64,000 nucleotides of DNA from Stakelama marina (GCF_018122655.1 NZ_JAGRQC010000003.1:124001-188000); one strand, 5' to 3'; shown: positions 48,326 to 57,827, counted from the first letter of the stretch. Made by a program: numbers and translations. The notes: generated by a model from the sequence alone, not told the origin.

Positions 48326-48504
48326 GTGGGGGTCGGCGTTTCCTGCAGATCCGTCGCTCCCGCGCAGGAACGACGCGATTTGGAATAGGAACGGGTATTG
48401 GGCCCGGCCGGCCGACCGAACTCGGCCATCATCGGGGCGTCGCCGCGGCGGCTGCGGTGCGGGCACCGGGATTCGGCCTCGTCGTGACGGGCGTCGTGCG
48501 GCGC

Positions 48505-50019
48505 TTATTCGGGCGAAAATCCGATCATCTTGCTCGCCCATTCGGTGAAGGGCTTGATGTTGGGTGCGTCGGTGTGGCCGCCGTCGTGCTGGCGCCAGGC
48601 GAGGCGGTGGTCGGTCAGGCCGTGATTGACCGGCGGCATCGGCGTGGTGCGATAATCGGCGCCGGGCATCGGGCCGTGATGGCCGAACAACTCCCATGCC
48701 GGACTGGCGGCGAGCGTTGCCATCCAGCTGCCGCGATGGTCGAGCCACTTCGCGTCGCCCTTTTCAGGGATACCGTAGCTGACGAACACGAGCCGCGGGG
48801 CGCATAGCGCGATCAGGTCGTTCGAATCGACCGGCAGATCGGTGATCGTCTTCGCACCCGGCCCTGCGGTCGCGTTGTATTTGAGGAAATTACCGGCGAA
48901 CCAGTAATATTCGCCGGTGCCGAGATTGGCAACCGCCTCCCCGAAATTGCGGCGCAGCGGCGTCGTTCCGCCCTTGCCCGACGAGCCGATCAGGCCCATC
49001 GCGAAGCGGCGGTCGAACGCCATCGTGACCAGCGCCGCCTTGCCCCAGCGCGATACGCCTTCGATGCCGACATGGTCGCTGTCCACCGTCGGGTCGGTTT
49101 GCAGATAGTCGAGCGCGCGGCTGGCGCCCCAGGCCCATGCGCGCAGTGCACCCCATTGGTCGGGCTCGCGCGTGCGGCCATGGTTGGTCAGACCGATGAT
49201 CCCGCGCGTCAGCCCCTCGCCATTGTCGGCCTGGACGCTGGCGGTATCGAGCAGCGCATAGCCCCAGCCGGCCTTTATCAGCACGTCGGGGCGCGAAATC
49301 TCGTTCGGATCGGGCCACCCAACCGGTGGCTGCGATGCAAGCGCAAGCGCCTGATGATCGTCGAAGACCTTTGCGAGTGACGGGTCCTGCCGGACGAGCA
49401 GCGCCTTCATCGCGGCGTCGATGCGCTCATATTCTGCGCGGCTCGGCTGCGACGGGGCGGGAAATTCGTCGCGGCCGAACATGATGAGCAACGGCACAGG
49501 CCCCTTGGCATCGGCGGGCGTTACCACCGTCATGCGGATATTCACGTCGATCGCGGGATAGGCCGAATTGTCGACATGGCCGACCAACTGACGCGCCCTC
49601 ACCCTGGTTCGCGGCCAGCCCATCTCCTCCGTGTCGGTCGCGCGCACGCGCCAGGTGACCGACGGGACGGTGTCGGGAACACGGCCATAGACTTCGCGCG
49701 CATAGGTCTCGGCGATTTCGGGCCGCCGGACCTTCCACCACATGTCGGGCGTCGTCACCTTGCGCCCGTCGAAGGTTGTCAGGACGGGCGGAAGCTCGGG
49801 ATGCGGATTGGCCTTCGCCTCGTCGTAATTGGCGTGGTTGGGAGCATTGGGATCGCTGCTCGGCCCCGGCCGGAGCGCGGTGACGTCGAGCTTGTCCATC
49901 ATGATCTGGCGACCCTGCGCGGCGCTCAGATCGCGCGGCGCGTCGGAAACGGGCTTTTGGGCGGCGACCGCCACGGTCGCGCTCAGCGCCAGCCCTGTCG
50001 CGATGATTGCCTTTCGCAT
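48505..50019 (-). CDS. Glucuronoyl esterase, CE15 family, exported
   Basis: 504 residues. A signal peptide (AIIATGLALSATVAVAAQ) precedes the hydrolase. The nucleophile motif GVSRWGK, the CE15 form of GCSRxGK, has its Ser in an elbow within DSDHVGIEGVSRWGKAAL, and the catalytic His lies in HDGGHTD. CE15 enzymes hydrolyse ester links between lignin alcohols and 4-O-methyl-glucuronic acid on xylan. It is a single gene. A LacI-type operator-like site lies 17 bases upstream of ATG 50019. It suggests carbohydrate-controlled expression. Confidence 0.9.
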   Translation of the reverse strand: MRKAIIATGLALSATVAVAAQKPVSDAPRDLSAAQGRQIMMDKLDVTALRPGPSSDPNAPNHANYDEAKANPHPELPPVLTTFDGRKVTTPDMWWKVRRPEIAETYAREVYGRVPDTVPSVTWRVRATDTEEMGWPRTRVRARQLVGHVDNSAYPAIDVNIRMTVVTPADAKGPVPLLIMFGRDEFPAPSQPSRAEYERIDAAMKALLVRQDPSLAKVFDDHQALALASQPPVGWPDPNEISRPDVLIKAGWGYALLDTASVQADNGEGLTRGIIGLTNHGRTREPDQWGALRAWAWGASRALDYLQTDPTVDSDHVGIEGVSRWGKAALVTMAFDRRFAMGLIGSSGKGGTTPLRRNFGEAVANLGTGEYYWFAGNFLKYNATAGPGAKTITDLPVDSNDLIALCAPRLVFVSYGIPEKGDAKWLDHRGSWMATLAASPAWELFGHHGPMPGADYRTTPMPPVNHGLTDHRLAWRQHDGGHTDAPNIKPFTEWASKMIGFSPE

Positions 50020-50035
50020 ATCCGCCCCCGCCTTT

Positions 50036-50049
50036 TGTTATCGCTATCA
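50036..50049. promoter_or_regulatory. LacI-family operator-like palindrome before the CE15 esterase
   Basis: TGTTATCGCTATCA fits the pattern TGWTANCGNTAWCA used by many LacI/GalR regulators of sugar genes, with the central CG step. It is 16 bases upstream of the esterase start codon, in a position where binding would block transcription or elongation. No LacI-type regulator gene is in the window. Confidence 0.5.
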
Positions 50050-50243
50050 TCATCAGTGGCGCACGGCTTTGAATCAATGCGGGGCCGCGGGAAGCCTTTC
50101 GCTCAATGGAATGGCGCGCAACGACTTTTGCCGCGTATTGCGCGAACGGTCCGATATGCGGCGTCAGCGATAGGCTCCTGCCTGCGCAGAAGCGACGGCG
50201 CGACAATTGTTGCCAATCTGTTCCCGGTTCGCGAAAAGGGGGT

Positions 50244-52949
50244 GTGGCCGACCTCCTCTATCCTGCCCTTCATGCCAGCCATGCCGGCGCGTGGATCGCG
50301 ATGCCGGATGGCGAGACACGCTCGGTCGGGCGCGGCGAAGCGATCCGGATCGCGGCGGATACGCCGGTCCTCCTACTCAACGCGCCGCTGGTCGGGCAGC
50401 GGCTCGGCTATGGCGACCTGTCGGGGCTCGACCTGCTCGAACTGTTCGCCTTTCTCCACCCCGCGCGGTTCATGGTGCCGACGCCGCGCGGGCTGGCGCG
50501 CACGCTGGGCCTCGACGTGCCGGAAGACGATGCGGCGATCGCACCGATGCTGCGCGAGGCAGCGGCAAAGCTGCTCGCGGTACCCGAAAGCGACTGGCCC
50601 GAACGCGAGGGCGCCTGGACGGCGGTGCAGTCGCTGATGCGGCTGCGCTGGCCCTGGGCGCCGGCGGTCGGACCACTGATCGCCAAGCCCGAGCGCGCCG
50701 AGCGCTGGCTGTTCTCGAAACTGCCCGAATGGGAAGAGGCGGCTGCGCGCCCTGCCCCGCGCACCGTGACGCTGCATGACGCGGATATCGAAACGCGGCT
50801 CGATCAGCTGACCGGCCACGGGTCCGAACGGCGCGAGGGGCAGCGCAGCTATGCCAGCGCCACCGCGCATGCCTTTGCCCCGCGCGACATGCGCGACGCG
50901 CCCAATCTCGTGCTCGCCGAGGCGGGAACGGGGATCGGCAAGACGCTCGGCTATCTGACGCCCGCCTCGCTCTGGTCCGAACAGGCGGGCGGCGCGGTAT
51001 GGGTGTCGACCTTTACCAAGGCGCTGCAACGGCAACTGGGGCACGAAACCGAGCGGCTGTTCCCCGATGCGAGGGAGCGCCGCGCCCGCGTCGTCACGCG
51101 CAAGGGGCGCGAGAATTATCTGTGCCTGCTCAACCTCGAGGACGCGCTGCAGGGCGGCTTTGCGGGGCGCGCGGCGATCCTGGCGCAGCTCGTCGCGCGC
51201 TGGGCGGCCTATAGCTCGGACGGCGACATGATCGGCGGCGACCTGCCCGGCTGGCTGCCGACGCTGTTCCGCCGCAACGGATCTACCGCGCTGACCGACC
51301 GGCGCGGCGAATGCATCTATGCCGGGTGCCCGCACTACCGGAAATGCTTCATCGAACGCGCCGCGCGCGATTCGGCGCAGGCCGATATCGTCATCGCCAA
51401 CCACGCGCTGGTGATGGTCAACGCCGCACGCGGGCGAGAGACGGGAACGCGGCCGACGCGCTACGTCTTCGACGAGGGACATCACCTGTTCGACGCCGCC
51501 GACGCGATGTTCGCCGCCGCGCTGACCGGGCAGGAGGCGATTGAGCTCAGGCGCTGGATCATCGGTCCCGAACGCGGCAGCCGCGGGCGACGGCGCGGGC
51601 TGGCGGCACGGCTGTCCGATGTCGCGAGCTATGACGAGGAAGGCGCCCGCGCGATCACCCAGGCGGTCGACGCGGCGATGGCGCTGCCGTCGGACCAGTG
51701 GCTCCAGCGGCTGAACGAGGGTGAGCCGTTCGGGCCGATCGAGGCGCTGCTCGCCGCGGTGCGCGGGCTCGTCTATGCGCGCGACACCAAGGGGGCGGAG
51801 GCTGGATACGGGCTCGAGACCGAGCTCGCCGAACCGTCGCCCGAGCTGGTCGAGGCGGCGGGGCCGGCGGGCGAGGCGCTCGACGCGATGGTGCGCCCGC
51901 TGGTGGCGCTGGGGCGGCGGCTCGAGGCGGTGCTTGCCGAAGCACCCGACTGGATGGACGGCCCGGCGCGCGCGCGGATCGAGGGCGCGATCGCCTCGCT
52001 CGGGTGGCGCACCGACACGGTGACCGCGTGGCTGGCACTGATCGCGCGGATCGGCGGGCCGGCCGATCCCGATTTCGTAGACTGGCTGGCGGTCGATCGG
52101 TTCGAGGGGCGCGAGTTCGACATCGGGCTGCACCGCCACTGGCTCGACCCCAGCCGCCCGTTCGCCAAGACCGTGCTCGAACCCGCCCACGGCGCGCTGA
52201 TCACCTCGGCAACGCTGCGCGCGGGCGGTGGCTGGGACGTCGCCGAGGCGCGCAGCGGCGCCAACCACCTGCTGCGCGGTCCGAGCCATTTCGAAGCCGT
52301 CAGCCCGTTCGATTATGCCGAACAGGCCGAGGTGGTGATCGTGACCGATGTGAAGCGCGGCGATCTGGGCAGCCTCGCCAACGCCTATGCGCGGCTGATC
52401 GCGGCGGCGGAAGGCGGAACGCTGGGGCTGTTCACCGCGATCCGGCGCTTGCGCGGCGTCCATGCGCGGATCGCCGACCGGCTCGCGCGCGAGGGGCTGG
52501 CGCTCCACGCGCAGCATGTCGACCCGATCGATACCGGGACGCTGGTCGATATCTTCCGCGACGATCCGCGCAGTTCGCTGCTCGGCACCGATGCGCTGCG
52601 CGACGGGGTCGACGTGCCGGGCAATTCGCTGCGCATGGTGGTGATGGAAGGCGTGCCCTGGCCCAAGCCTACCGTGCTCCACGCCGCACGGCGGATGGCG
52701 GCGGGCGGGCGCGAATATGACGACCGGGTGGTGCGCGCGAAGCTCGCCCAGGCGTTCGGCCGGCTGATCCGCCGCGCCGACGATCGCGGCATGTTCGTGC
52801 TGCTGTCGGCGGCAATGCCGTCGCGGCTGCTATCGGCCTTTCCCGAGGGCACGCCGGTCACGCGAATGACGCTCGACGAGGCGATTGTACGCGCGCAGCG
52901 TCTTTCTTCCGTAAGAACCATGGTGCATGAGCGGGTGGAGGAAGCCTGA
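50244..52949 (+). CDS. DinG-like ATP-dependent DNA helicase (superfamily 2, Fe-S)
   Basis: 901 residues. Walker A is AGTGIGKT (227-234), Walker B is DEGH (410-413). Between them lie the four cysteines of an iron-sulfur cluster (C294, C357, C362, C368; CIYAGCPHYRKC), as in the XPD/DinG group that unwinds DNA 5'-3' and resolves R-loops or replication blocks. The C-terminal helicase motifs are TLLVDIFRDDPRSSLLGTDALRDGVDVPG and AFGRLIRRADDRG. A GTG at 50244 (GVADLLYPALHASHAGAW) is preferred. An ATG at 50106 gives an unconserved extension. Confidence 0.9.
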   Translation: MADLLYPALHASHAGAWIAMPDGETRSVGRGEAIRIAADTPVLLLNAPLVGQRLGYGDLSGLDLLELFAFLHPARFMVPTPRGLARTLGLDVPEDDAAIAPMLREAAAKLLAVPESDWPEREGAWTAVQSLMRLRWPWAPAVGPLIAKPERAERWLFSKLPEWEEAAARPAPRTVTLHDADIETRLDQLTGHGSERREGQRSYASATAHAFAPRDMRDAPNLVLAEAGTGIGKTLGYLTPASLWSEQAGGAVWVSTFTKALQRQLGHETERLFPDARERRARVVTRKGRENYLCLLNLEDALQGGFAGRAAILAQLVARWAAYSSDGDMIGGDLPGWLPTLFRRNGSTALTDRRGECIYAGCPHYRKCFIERAARDSAQADIVIANHALVMVNAARGRETGTRPTRYVFDEGHHLFDAADAMFAAALTGQEAIELRRWIIGPERGSRGRRRGLAARLSDVASYDEEGARAITQAVDAAMALPSDQWLQRLNEGEPFGPIEALLAAVRGLVYARDTKGAEAGYGLETELAEPSPELVEAAGPAGEALDAMVRPLVALGRRLEAVLAEAPDWMDGPARARIEGAIASLGWRTDTVTAWLALIARIGGPADPDFVDWLAVDRFEGREFDIGLHRHWLDPSRPFAKTVLEPAHGALITSATLRAGGGWDVAEARSGANHLLRGPSHFEAVSPFDYAEQAEVVIVTDVKRGDLGSLANAYARLIAAAEGGTLGLFTAIRRLRGVHARIADRLAREGLALHAQHVDPIDTGTLVDIFRDDPRSSLLGTDALRDGVDVPGNSLRMVVMEGVPWPKPTVLHAARRMAAGGREYDDRVVRAKLAQAFGRLIRRADDRGMFVLLSAAMPSRLLSAFPEGTPVTRMTLDEAIVRAQRLSSVRTMVHERVEEA

Positions 52950-52958
52950 CGGAGCGCC

Positions 52959-53498
52959 ATGAAGACGCTGATCCTGCTGCGCCACGCCAAGTCCGGCTGG
53001 GACGACCCGGTCGCGCGCGATTTCGACCGCCCGCTCAACCCCAAGGGCGAGCGCGCGGCGACGACGATGGGGCGGCACCTTCGCAATCTGGGCCTGCGCT
53101 TCGACCAGATCGTCGCGTCGCCGGCACTGCGCGTGTCGCAAACGCTCGATCACTTCGCCGAGGGGTATGGCCGGTCATCGCCGACCATGACCGACCGGCG
53201 CGTCTATCTGGCATCCTGCGCGACGCTGATCGACATTGTCCGCGAGCTCGACGACAATTTGGCGCGCGTTCTGATCGTCGGGCATAATCCGGGACTCGAA
53301 GAACTGGCGCTGGCGCTTTCCGAAATCGGCAAAAGCGAAGCGCGTGCGGCAATCGAGGAGAAGTTTCCGACCGCCAGCGTCGCCGAACTGCGTTTCGATG
53401 TCGATCATTGGGCCGATGTCGCCCCCGCGACCGGGCATATCGAGACATTCGTCCGCCCGCGCGACCTCGATGCCGCGCTCGGCCCCGATATTATCTAG
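52959..53498 (+). CDS. Histidine phosphatase superfamily, SixA-like
   Basis: 179 residues. The catalytic LLRHAKSGW motif (His9) at the N-terminus, the second His in VGHNPGLEEL, and Arg and Glu in between mark a compact RHG-motif phosphatase of the SixA type. SixA removes phosphate from His residues of phosphotransferase proteins in E. coli, and this genome also has a PtsP, so a similar role is possible but unproven. Follows the helicase by 9 bases. Its TAG overlaps the convergent merR stop within CTAG. Confidence 0.88.
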   Translation: MKTLILLRHAKSGWDDPVARDFDRPLNPKGERAATTMGRHLRNLGLRFDQIVASPALRVSQTLDHFAEGYGRSSPTMTDRRVYLASCATLIDIVRELDDNLARVLIVGHNPGLEELALALSEIGKSEARAAIEEKFPTASVAELRFDVDHWADVAPATGHIETFVRPRDLDAALGPDII

Positions 53499-53839
53499 CG
53501 CGCATCGGCGGCGAGCGCATCGGCCAGCCGGTCGCGTATCCGGCGCAAGGGCGTTGCCGATGTTGCGGCCGCCACCGGCGTCTCACTACCGCCCGCCAGC
53601 ACCTTCTGCACGCCGCGGATGGTATAGCCTTCTCTGTTGAGCAGCCGGTCTATCCGCCGGACTAGTTCGACATCCTCCGGTCGGTAATAGCGCCGCTGGC
53701 CGGCGCGCTGAAGCGGTCGGAGCTGCGAAAAGCGGGTTTCCCAATAGCGCAGACGGTGCTGCGGGAGGCCGAGTTCCTTCGAAAGCTCGCCGATCGTGCG
53801 GAAGGCACCGCTGGATTTGGCGGACGACGATCCCGCCAC
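53495..53839 (-). CDS. MerR family transcriptional regulator
   Basis: 114 residues. A winged-helix MerR DNA-binding domain (FRTIGELSKELGLPQHRLRYWETRFSQLRPLQRAGQRRYYRPEDVELVRRI, residues 12-62) is followed by a short C-terminal part (TIRGVQKVLAGG) without an obvious sensor domain or conserved cysteines. It starts with GTG at 53839, four bases after the ihfA stop. The ihfA-merR pair is standard in Alphaproteobacteria. Target genes unknown. The octamer repeat at 54197-54236 is a candidate site. Confidence 0.93.
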   Translation of the reverse strand: MAGSSSAKSSGAFRTIGELSKELGLPQHRLRYWETRFSQLRPLQRAGQRRYYRPEDVELVRRIDRLLNREGYTIRGVQKVLAGGSETPVAAATSATPLRRIRDRLADALAADAR

Positions 53840-53843
53840 CAGG

Positions 53844-54149
53844 TTATCCTGCCTCGACGATCCGGTCGCGCATCATCTGACTGGCGCGGAAGGTCAGCAC
53901 GCGGCGCGGCGCGATCGGCACCTCGACCCCGGTCTTGGGGTTGCGGCCGATCCGCTCTCCCTTGTCGCGCAGGATGAAGCTTCCAAAGCCCGAAATCTTG
54001 ACGTTTTCGCCATCGGCGAGCGCGCCGCACATCTTGTCGAGGATATCCTCGACGAATTTGCTCGATTCGGCACGCGAGAGGCCAATCTCGCGATTGAGGG
54101 CATCCGCCAGGTCCGCCCTGGTCAGCGTTCCGGCCGTTCCCGTTGCCAT
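53844..54149 (-). CDS. ihfA: Integration host factor subunit alpha
   Basis: 101 residues. [36 protein letters not shown] and the beta-arm [37 protein letters not shown], with the intercalating Pro, are diagnostic. The heterodimer with IhfB bends DNA sharply in replication, recombination and sigma-54 transcription. It starts with ATG 54149 after GAGGAGGCTAGCG. merR follows after four bases. The 90-base gap upstream to fabH has candidate promoter boxes and three octamer repeats. Confidence 0.96.
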   Translation of the reverse strand: MATGTAGTLTRADLADALNREIGLSRAESSKFVEDILDKMCGALADGENVKISGFGSFILRDKGERIGRNPKTGVEVPIAPRRVLTFRASQMMRDRIVEAG

Positions 54150-54196
54150 CGCTAGCCTCCTCGGTACTAAATTACTTCAATCTGGAGAGTATCACA

Positions 54197-54236
54197 GTAA
54201 CGCAATGTCGCAAATAGAATGTGACGCATGCGTTAC
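54197..54236. promoter_or_regulatory. Triple octamer TGCGTYAC cluster upstream of ihfA
   Basis: GTAACGCA at 54197-54204, GTGACGCA at 54221-54228, and TGCGTTAC at 54229-54236 are copies of TGCGTTAC/TGCGTCAC in both orientations. The second and third abut to make TGACGCATGCGTTA, centred on the palindrome ACGCATGCGT. The first and third form a perfect inverted pair 24 bases apart. It sits in the ihfA promoter region and looks like an operator for a dimeric regulator. Confidence 0.5.
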
Positions 54237-54239
54237 GTT

Positions 54240-55199
54240 TCAAAATCGGACAATCGACGCGCCCCAGGTAAACCCGCCGCCCATCGCCTCCAGCACCAGC
54301 AGGTCGCCGCGCTTGATCCGTCCGTCGCGAACCGCGGTGTCGAGCGCTAGCGGAACCGATGCGGCGGAGGTGTTGGCATGCTGATCGACGGTGACGATCA
54401 CCTTTTCATTCGCGAGGTCGAGCTTGCGCGCCGTCGCATCGAGAATGCGGGCATTGGCCTGATGCGGAACCACCCAGTCGACATCGTCGGCGCTGAGCCC
54501 CGCGGCCTCGAGCGCTTCGCCCATCACAGCCGCCAGATTGACGACGGCGTGGCGAAACACCTCGCGTCCCTTCATCCGAAGCTTGCCCACCGTGCCCGTC
54601 GTTGACGGACCGCCATCGACATACAGAAGCTGGTTGTGACGCCCATCGGCGTGAAGCCGCGTCGCCAGCACACCGGCTTCGCCCTCGCGAGCTTCGAGCA
54701 CGACCGCGCCCGCGCCGTCGCCGAACAGCACGCAGGTCGTCCGGTCTTCCCAGTCCAGGATGCGGCTGAAGGTTTCGGCGCCGATGACGAGCGCGCGATT
54801 GGCGGCTCCGGCGACGATCATGCTGTCGGCAACCTGGAGCGCATACAGGAATCCCGAACACACGGCGGCCACGTCGAAGGCGGTGCAATCGTCGATACCC
54901 AGCGCGGTCTGAACGCGCGTCGCGGTGGCGGGAAAGGTCTGGTCGGGCGTCGCGGTGGCGAGCACGATCAGGTCGATGTCCTCGGCCGCTATCCCCGCCG
55001 ATGCGAGCGCTGCCTTTGACGCGTCGGCGGCGAGCGTGCCTGTCGTTTCCTCCGGCCCCGCGATATGACGGAACCGGATTCCGGTACGCTCGACGATCCA
55101 GTCGTCCGACGTATCGACGGTTTCGGCCAGTTCGGCATTCGAGACGCGGCGCGCAGGCAGCGCCGATCCGGTACCCGCGATGACCGAACGGCGCGTCAT
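54240..55199 (-). CDS. fabH: 3-oxoacyl-ACP synthase III (FabH)
   Basis: 319 residues. It condenses acetyl-CoA with malonyl-ACP to start fatty-acid synthesis. The catalytic Cys is in the motif [13 protein letters not shown], the His in [13 protein letters not shown], and the Asn in [15 protein letters not shown]. Length and order plsX-fabH are typical. ATG 55199 overlaps the plsX stop by four bases (ATGA), suggesting coupled translation. It is the third gene of rpmF-plsX-fabH. Confidence 0.97.
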   Translation of the reverse strand: MTRRSVIAGTGSALPARRVSNAELAETVDTSDDWIVERTGIRFRHIAGPEETTGTLAADASKAALASAGIAAEDIDLIVLATATPDQTFPATATRVQTALGIDDCTAFDVAAVCSGFLYALQVADSMIVAGAANRALVIGAETFSRILDWEDRTTCVLFGDGAGAVVLEAREGEAGVLATRLHADGRHNQLLYVDGGPSTTGTVGKLRMKGREVFRHAVVNLAAVMGEALEAAGLSADDVDWVVPHQANARILDATARKLDLANEKVIVTVDQHANTSAASVPLALDTAVRDGRIKRGDLLVLEAMGGGFTWGASIVRF

Positions 55200-56227
55200 G
55201 CAGCCTCCGCTTCGAAATTGGCGAGGTCTTCGGTGATGCGCCGCGTCAGATCGTCGCGAACCATCTTGGCAGCGACACCGCAGGCATTGGCGACGCCGAT
55301 CTCGTTCGCGCCGCCATGACTTTTCACGACAAGCCCGTTGAGGCCCAGAAACACCGCGCCATTGTGATTGTTGGGATCGAGATGGTTGCGCAGCAGGTCG
55401 GTCGCCGGGCGCGAGATCAGAAAGCCGATCTTTGATCGCGCCGAGCTGCGAAAGGCCTGTTTGAGCAGGTCGGCGACGAAGCGCGCCGTTCCTTCAGCGG
55501 TCTTGAGCGCGATATTGCCCGAAAAACCGTCGCACACCACGACATCGACCTCTCCGCGCGACAGGCGGTCGCCCTCGATAAAGCCGGAAAACTGCATCGG
55601 CAGGTGGAGCGCTGTGCGCAACTGGTTCGCGGCCTCGCGGATCTGGTCGGTGCCCTTCTGATCCTCGGTGCCGATGTTGAGCAACGAAACGCGCGGCGCC
55701 TGAAGATCGAGCGCAGTGCGCGCATAGGCGGCGCCCATCACCGCGAACTGGACGAGGTTACGCGTATCGCACTCGGTATTGGCGCCGAGGTCGAGCATCA
55801 CGAGGTCGTTATCGCCAAGGCTGGGCAGCAGCGCGGCGAGCGCGGGCCGGTCGATCCCCGGCATCGTGCGCAGCGAAAGCTTCGCCATCGCCATCAGCGC
55901 GCCGGTATTGCCCGACGATACCGCGGCACCCGCACGCCCCTGTTTTACGAGGTCGATCGCAACGCCCATCGACGTCGTCTTGGCACGGCGAATCGCCTGG
56001 CTGGGCTTTTCGTTGCCCGCGACCACTTCCGGCGCATGCACGACTTCGGACGCCGCGGTCAGGTTGGGGTGATTCTTCAACCCCTCCCGAATCGCAGCCT
56101 CGTCCCCGACGAGGAGGAATTCCATCGCAGGAAAACGGCGCCGCGCCTGCGCGACACCGGCGAGCATTACGGCCAACCCCTCGTCACCGCCCATCGCATC
56201 GATGGCGATCCGGGAGCTAGAAGTCAT
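55196..56227 (-). CDS. plsX: Phosphate acyltransferase PlsX
   Basis: 343 residues. [22 protein letters not shown] at the start, the central [14 protein letters not shown] and [24 protein letters not shown], and [21 protein letters not shown] near the end are PlsX signatures. It makes acyl phosphate from acyl-ACP for PlsY in the phospholipid pathway. The start ATG is at 56227. The rpmF stop lies 29 bases upstream. It overlaps fabH by four bases. Confidence 0.96.
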   Translation of the reverse strand: MTSSSRIAIDAMGGDEGLAVMLAGVAQARRRFPAMEFLLVGDEAAIREGLKNHPNLTAASEVVHAPEVVAGNEKPSQAIRRAKTTSMGVAIDLVKQGRAGAAVSSGNTGALMAMAKLSLRTMPGIDRPALAALLPSLGDNDLVMLDLGANTECDTRNLVQFAVMGAAYARTALDLQAPRVSLLNIGTEDQKGTDQIREAANQLRTALHLPMQFSGFIEGDRLSRGEVDVVVCDGFSGNIALKTAEGTARFVADLLKQAFRSSARSKIGFLISRPATDLLRNHLDPNNHNGAVFLGLNGLVVKSHGGANEIGVANACGVAAKMVRDDLTRRITEDLANFEAEAA

Positions 56228-56256
56228 GCCGTACTTGCCTCGTATCCTGTTGTCGG

Positions 56257-56436
56257 TCAGCCCTCGACCGAAACGACCTCACGGCCGTTATAATGGCCGC
56301 AAGCACCACACAGATTGTGCGGACGCTTCAGCTCGCCGCAGTTCGGGCATTCCTGGAATGCCGAAACCTTAAGCGAATCGTGCGAGCGGCGCATGCCGCG
56401 CTTGGAGGGCGTAGTCTTTCTCTTGGGAACTGCCAT
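56257..56436 (-). CDS. rpmF: 50S ribosomal protein L32
   Basis: 59 residues. It starts [20 protein letters not shown] and has a CPNCG / CGACGHYNG zinc ribbon, with all four cysteines kept. It is the zinc-binding form of L32. ATG 56436 is the conserved start. The upstream extension lacks the L32 pattern. It heads rpmF-plsX-fabH, the usual link between ribosome and lipid synthesis. Confidence 0.97.
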   Translation of the reverse strand: MAVPKRKTTPSKRGMRRSHDSLKVSAFQECPNCGELKRPHNLCGACGHYNGREVVSVEG

Positions 56437-56650
56437 TTCGGCACCTTTATCCAAAAACTTCTGTACGTTCGGGGTCGCGATACGCGCCAGCAGCCAAACA
56501 GGCAAGCGGCACGGGCCTCGGCCACTCGCCGGACCGGCAAGCGGCAGGTCACGGAGCGAGCGAGCGCCTATAGCGATTTTCTGCGGCGTTGCAAGCCGTC
56601 AGACGTCGTGCCACGAGAGCGGCATCACCATCATTCGGGGGAAACAGGCA

Positions 56651-57085
56651 ATGTTGACGATCACGCTGGTTACTGCTGGCGCTTGCGCGCTGATCGCCGT
56701 GTGGCTGGGCTTTCGCGTCGGCCAGATCCGCCGCGCGGAGGGAATCAGCGTCGGCGATGGCGGCAATATGCGGCTGATCGCGAGGATGCGCGCGCAGATG
56801 AACTTCGTCGAATATGCGCCCTTCGTGCTGATCCTGATCGCGCTGATCGAACATGCGCAGGGCAGTTCGGTGCTGCTGTGGGTGGCGGCAGCCGCCTTCG
56901 TGATCGCGCGCATCCTTCACGCCTTCGGCATGGACGGCTGGATGCCGGGGCGCGTTACCGGCATCGCGGTTACCCTGCTGCTGCTCGCCATCCTCGGCCT
57001 GTATGCGGTCATCCTACCGTTCGAAAGCGGCATCACGCATGCGCAGCCCGCAGCACCGGTCCAGGCGGTGTCGCCGACCGCCTAG
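56651..57085 (+). CDS. MAPEG family membrane protein
   Basis: 144 residues, four membrane helices. The MAPEG core (GNMRLIARMRAQMNFVEYAPFVLILIALIEHAQG and ARILHAFGMDGWMPGRVTGI) is clear. Eukaryotic relatives are microsomal glutathione transferases and leukotriene synthases. In bacteria the role is unknown. ATG 56651 is the start. It ends at TAG shared within CTAG with the MBL hydrolase (57082-57085). Confidence 0.88.
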   Translation: MLTITLVTAGACALIAVWLGFRVGQIRRAEGISVGDGGNMRLIARMRAQMNFVEYAPFVLILIALIEHAQGSSVLLWVAAAAFVIARILHAFGMDGWMPGRVTGIAVTLLLLAILGLYAVILPFESGITHAQPAAPVQAVSPTA

Positions 57086-57756
57086 GCGCGCGCGAGCGCG
57101 GCGTCGGATACGAACGGGTTGGTCTGCCGCTCGCGCGCGAAATCACTCATCGCGCCGTGGCCTGGCAGGAACCGGGTGTCGTCGCCGAGCGGCCACAGTT
57201 TGGTGACAACCGAATCGATGAGCGCCTGCGGATCGCTCATCGGGAAATCGGTGCGGCCGACCGACCCGGCGAACAGCACGTCGCCGACCAGCGCGAGCTT
57301 CGATTCGGGATGGTGGAATATGATGTGCCCCGGCGTGTGGCCGGGCGTGTGATAAACGTTGAGCGTCAGATTGCCGATACTCACCCGGTCGCCCTCGTCG
57401 AGCCAGCGATCGGGTTCGAACACCTGCGCATGGAAACCATATTGCCGGCCGTCCTCGTCGAGCCGCGCGATCCAGAAACGGTCGGCCTCATGCGGGCCTT
57501 CGATCGGAACGTCCAGTTCCTTCGCCAATATGCCGGCTTCGCCGCAATGGTCGATATGGCCGTGAGTCAGGATGATCTTCTCGATCGTGACGCCGTGCTG
57601 CTCCATCGCCGCGCGCAGCTTGGGCAGATCGCCGCCGGGATCGACAAATGCCCCGCGCATCGTTTCCGTGCACCACAGGAGCGTGCAGTTCTGCTGGAAC
57701 GGCGTGACGGGGATGATCGCGGCGCGAAGCGGTGGATTGGCCATGCGATCGGACAT
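57082..57756 (-). CDS. MBL-fold metallo-hydrolase, glyoxalase II-like
   Basis: 224 residues. THGHIDH (HxHxDH), then HTPGHTPGHI, DVLFAGSVGRTDF, and LPGHG give the full metal-binding set of a glyoxalase II or YcbL-type metallo-beta-lactamase fold. Such enzymes hydrolyse thioesters such as S-lactoylglutathione. ATG 57756 (MSDRMANPP) is selected. ATG 57744 is an alternative. A longer frame to 57888 overlaps the divergent pabB gene and is not supported. Confidence 0.9.
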   Translation of the reverse strand: MSDRMANPPLRAAIIPVTPFQQNCTLLWCTETMRGAFVDPGGDLPKLRAAMEQHGVTIEKIILTHGHIDHCGEAGILAKELDVPIEGPHEADRFWIARLDEDGRQYGFHAQVFEPDRWLDEGDRVSIGNLTLNVYHTPGHTPGHIIFHHPESKLALVGDVLFAGSVGRTDFPMSDPQALIDSVVTKLWPLGDDTRFLPGHGAMSDFARERQTNPFVSDAALARA

Positions 57757-57827
57757 AGGCGCATGGCGGCGGTGCGACAACATGGGCTTGCCCCCCGCGC
57801 CGCGCCGCTGCATGCGCCGGACCAGCC

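Noticed and set aside
50373..52682. 769-codon minus-strand frame opposite the DinG-like helicase
   Set aside because: Same reason: antisense of a gene with Walker and Fe-S motifs.
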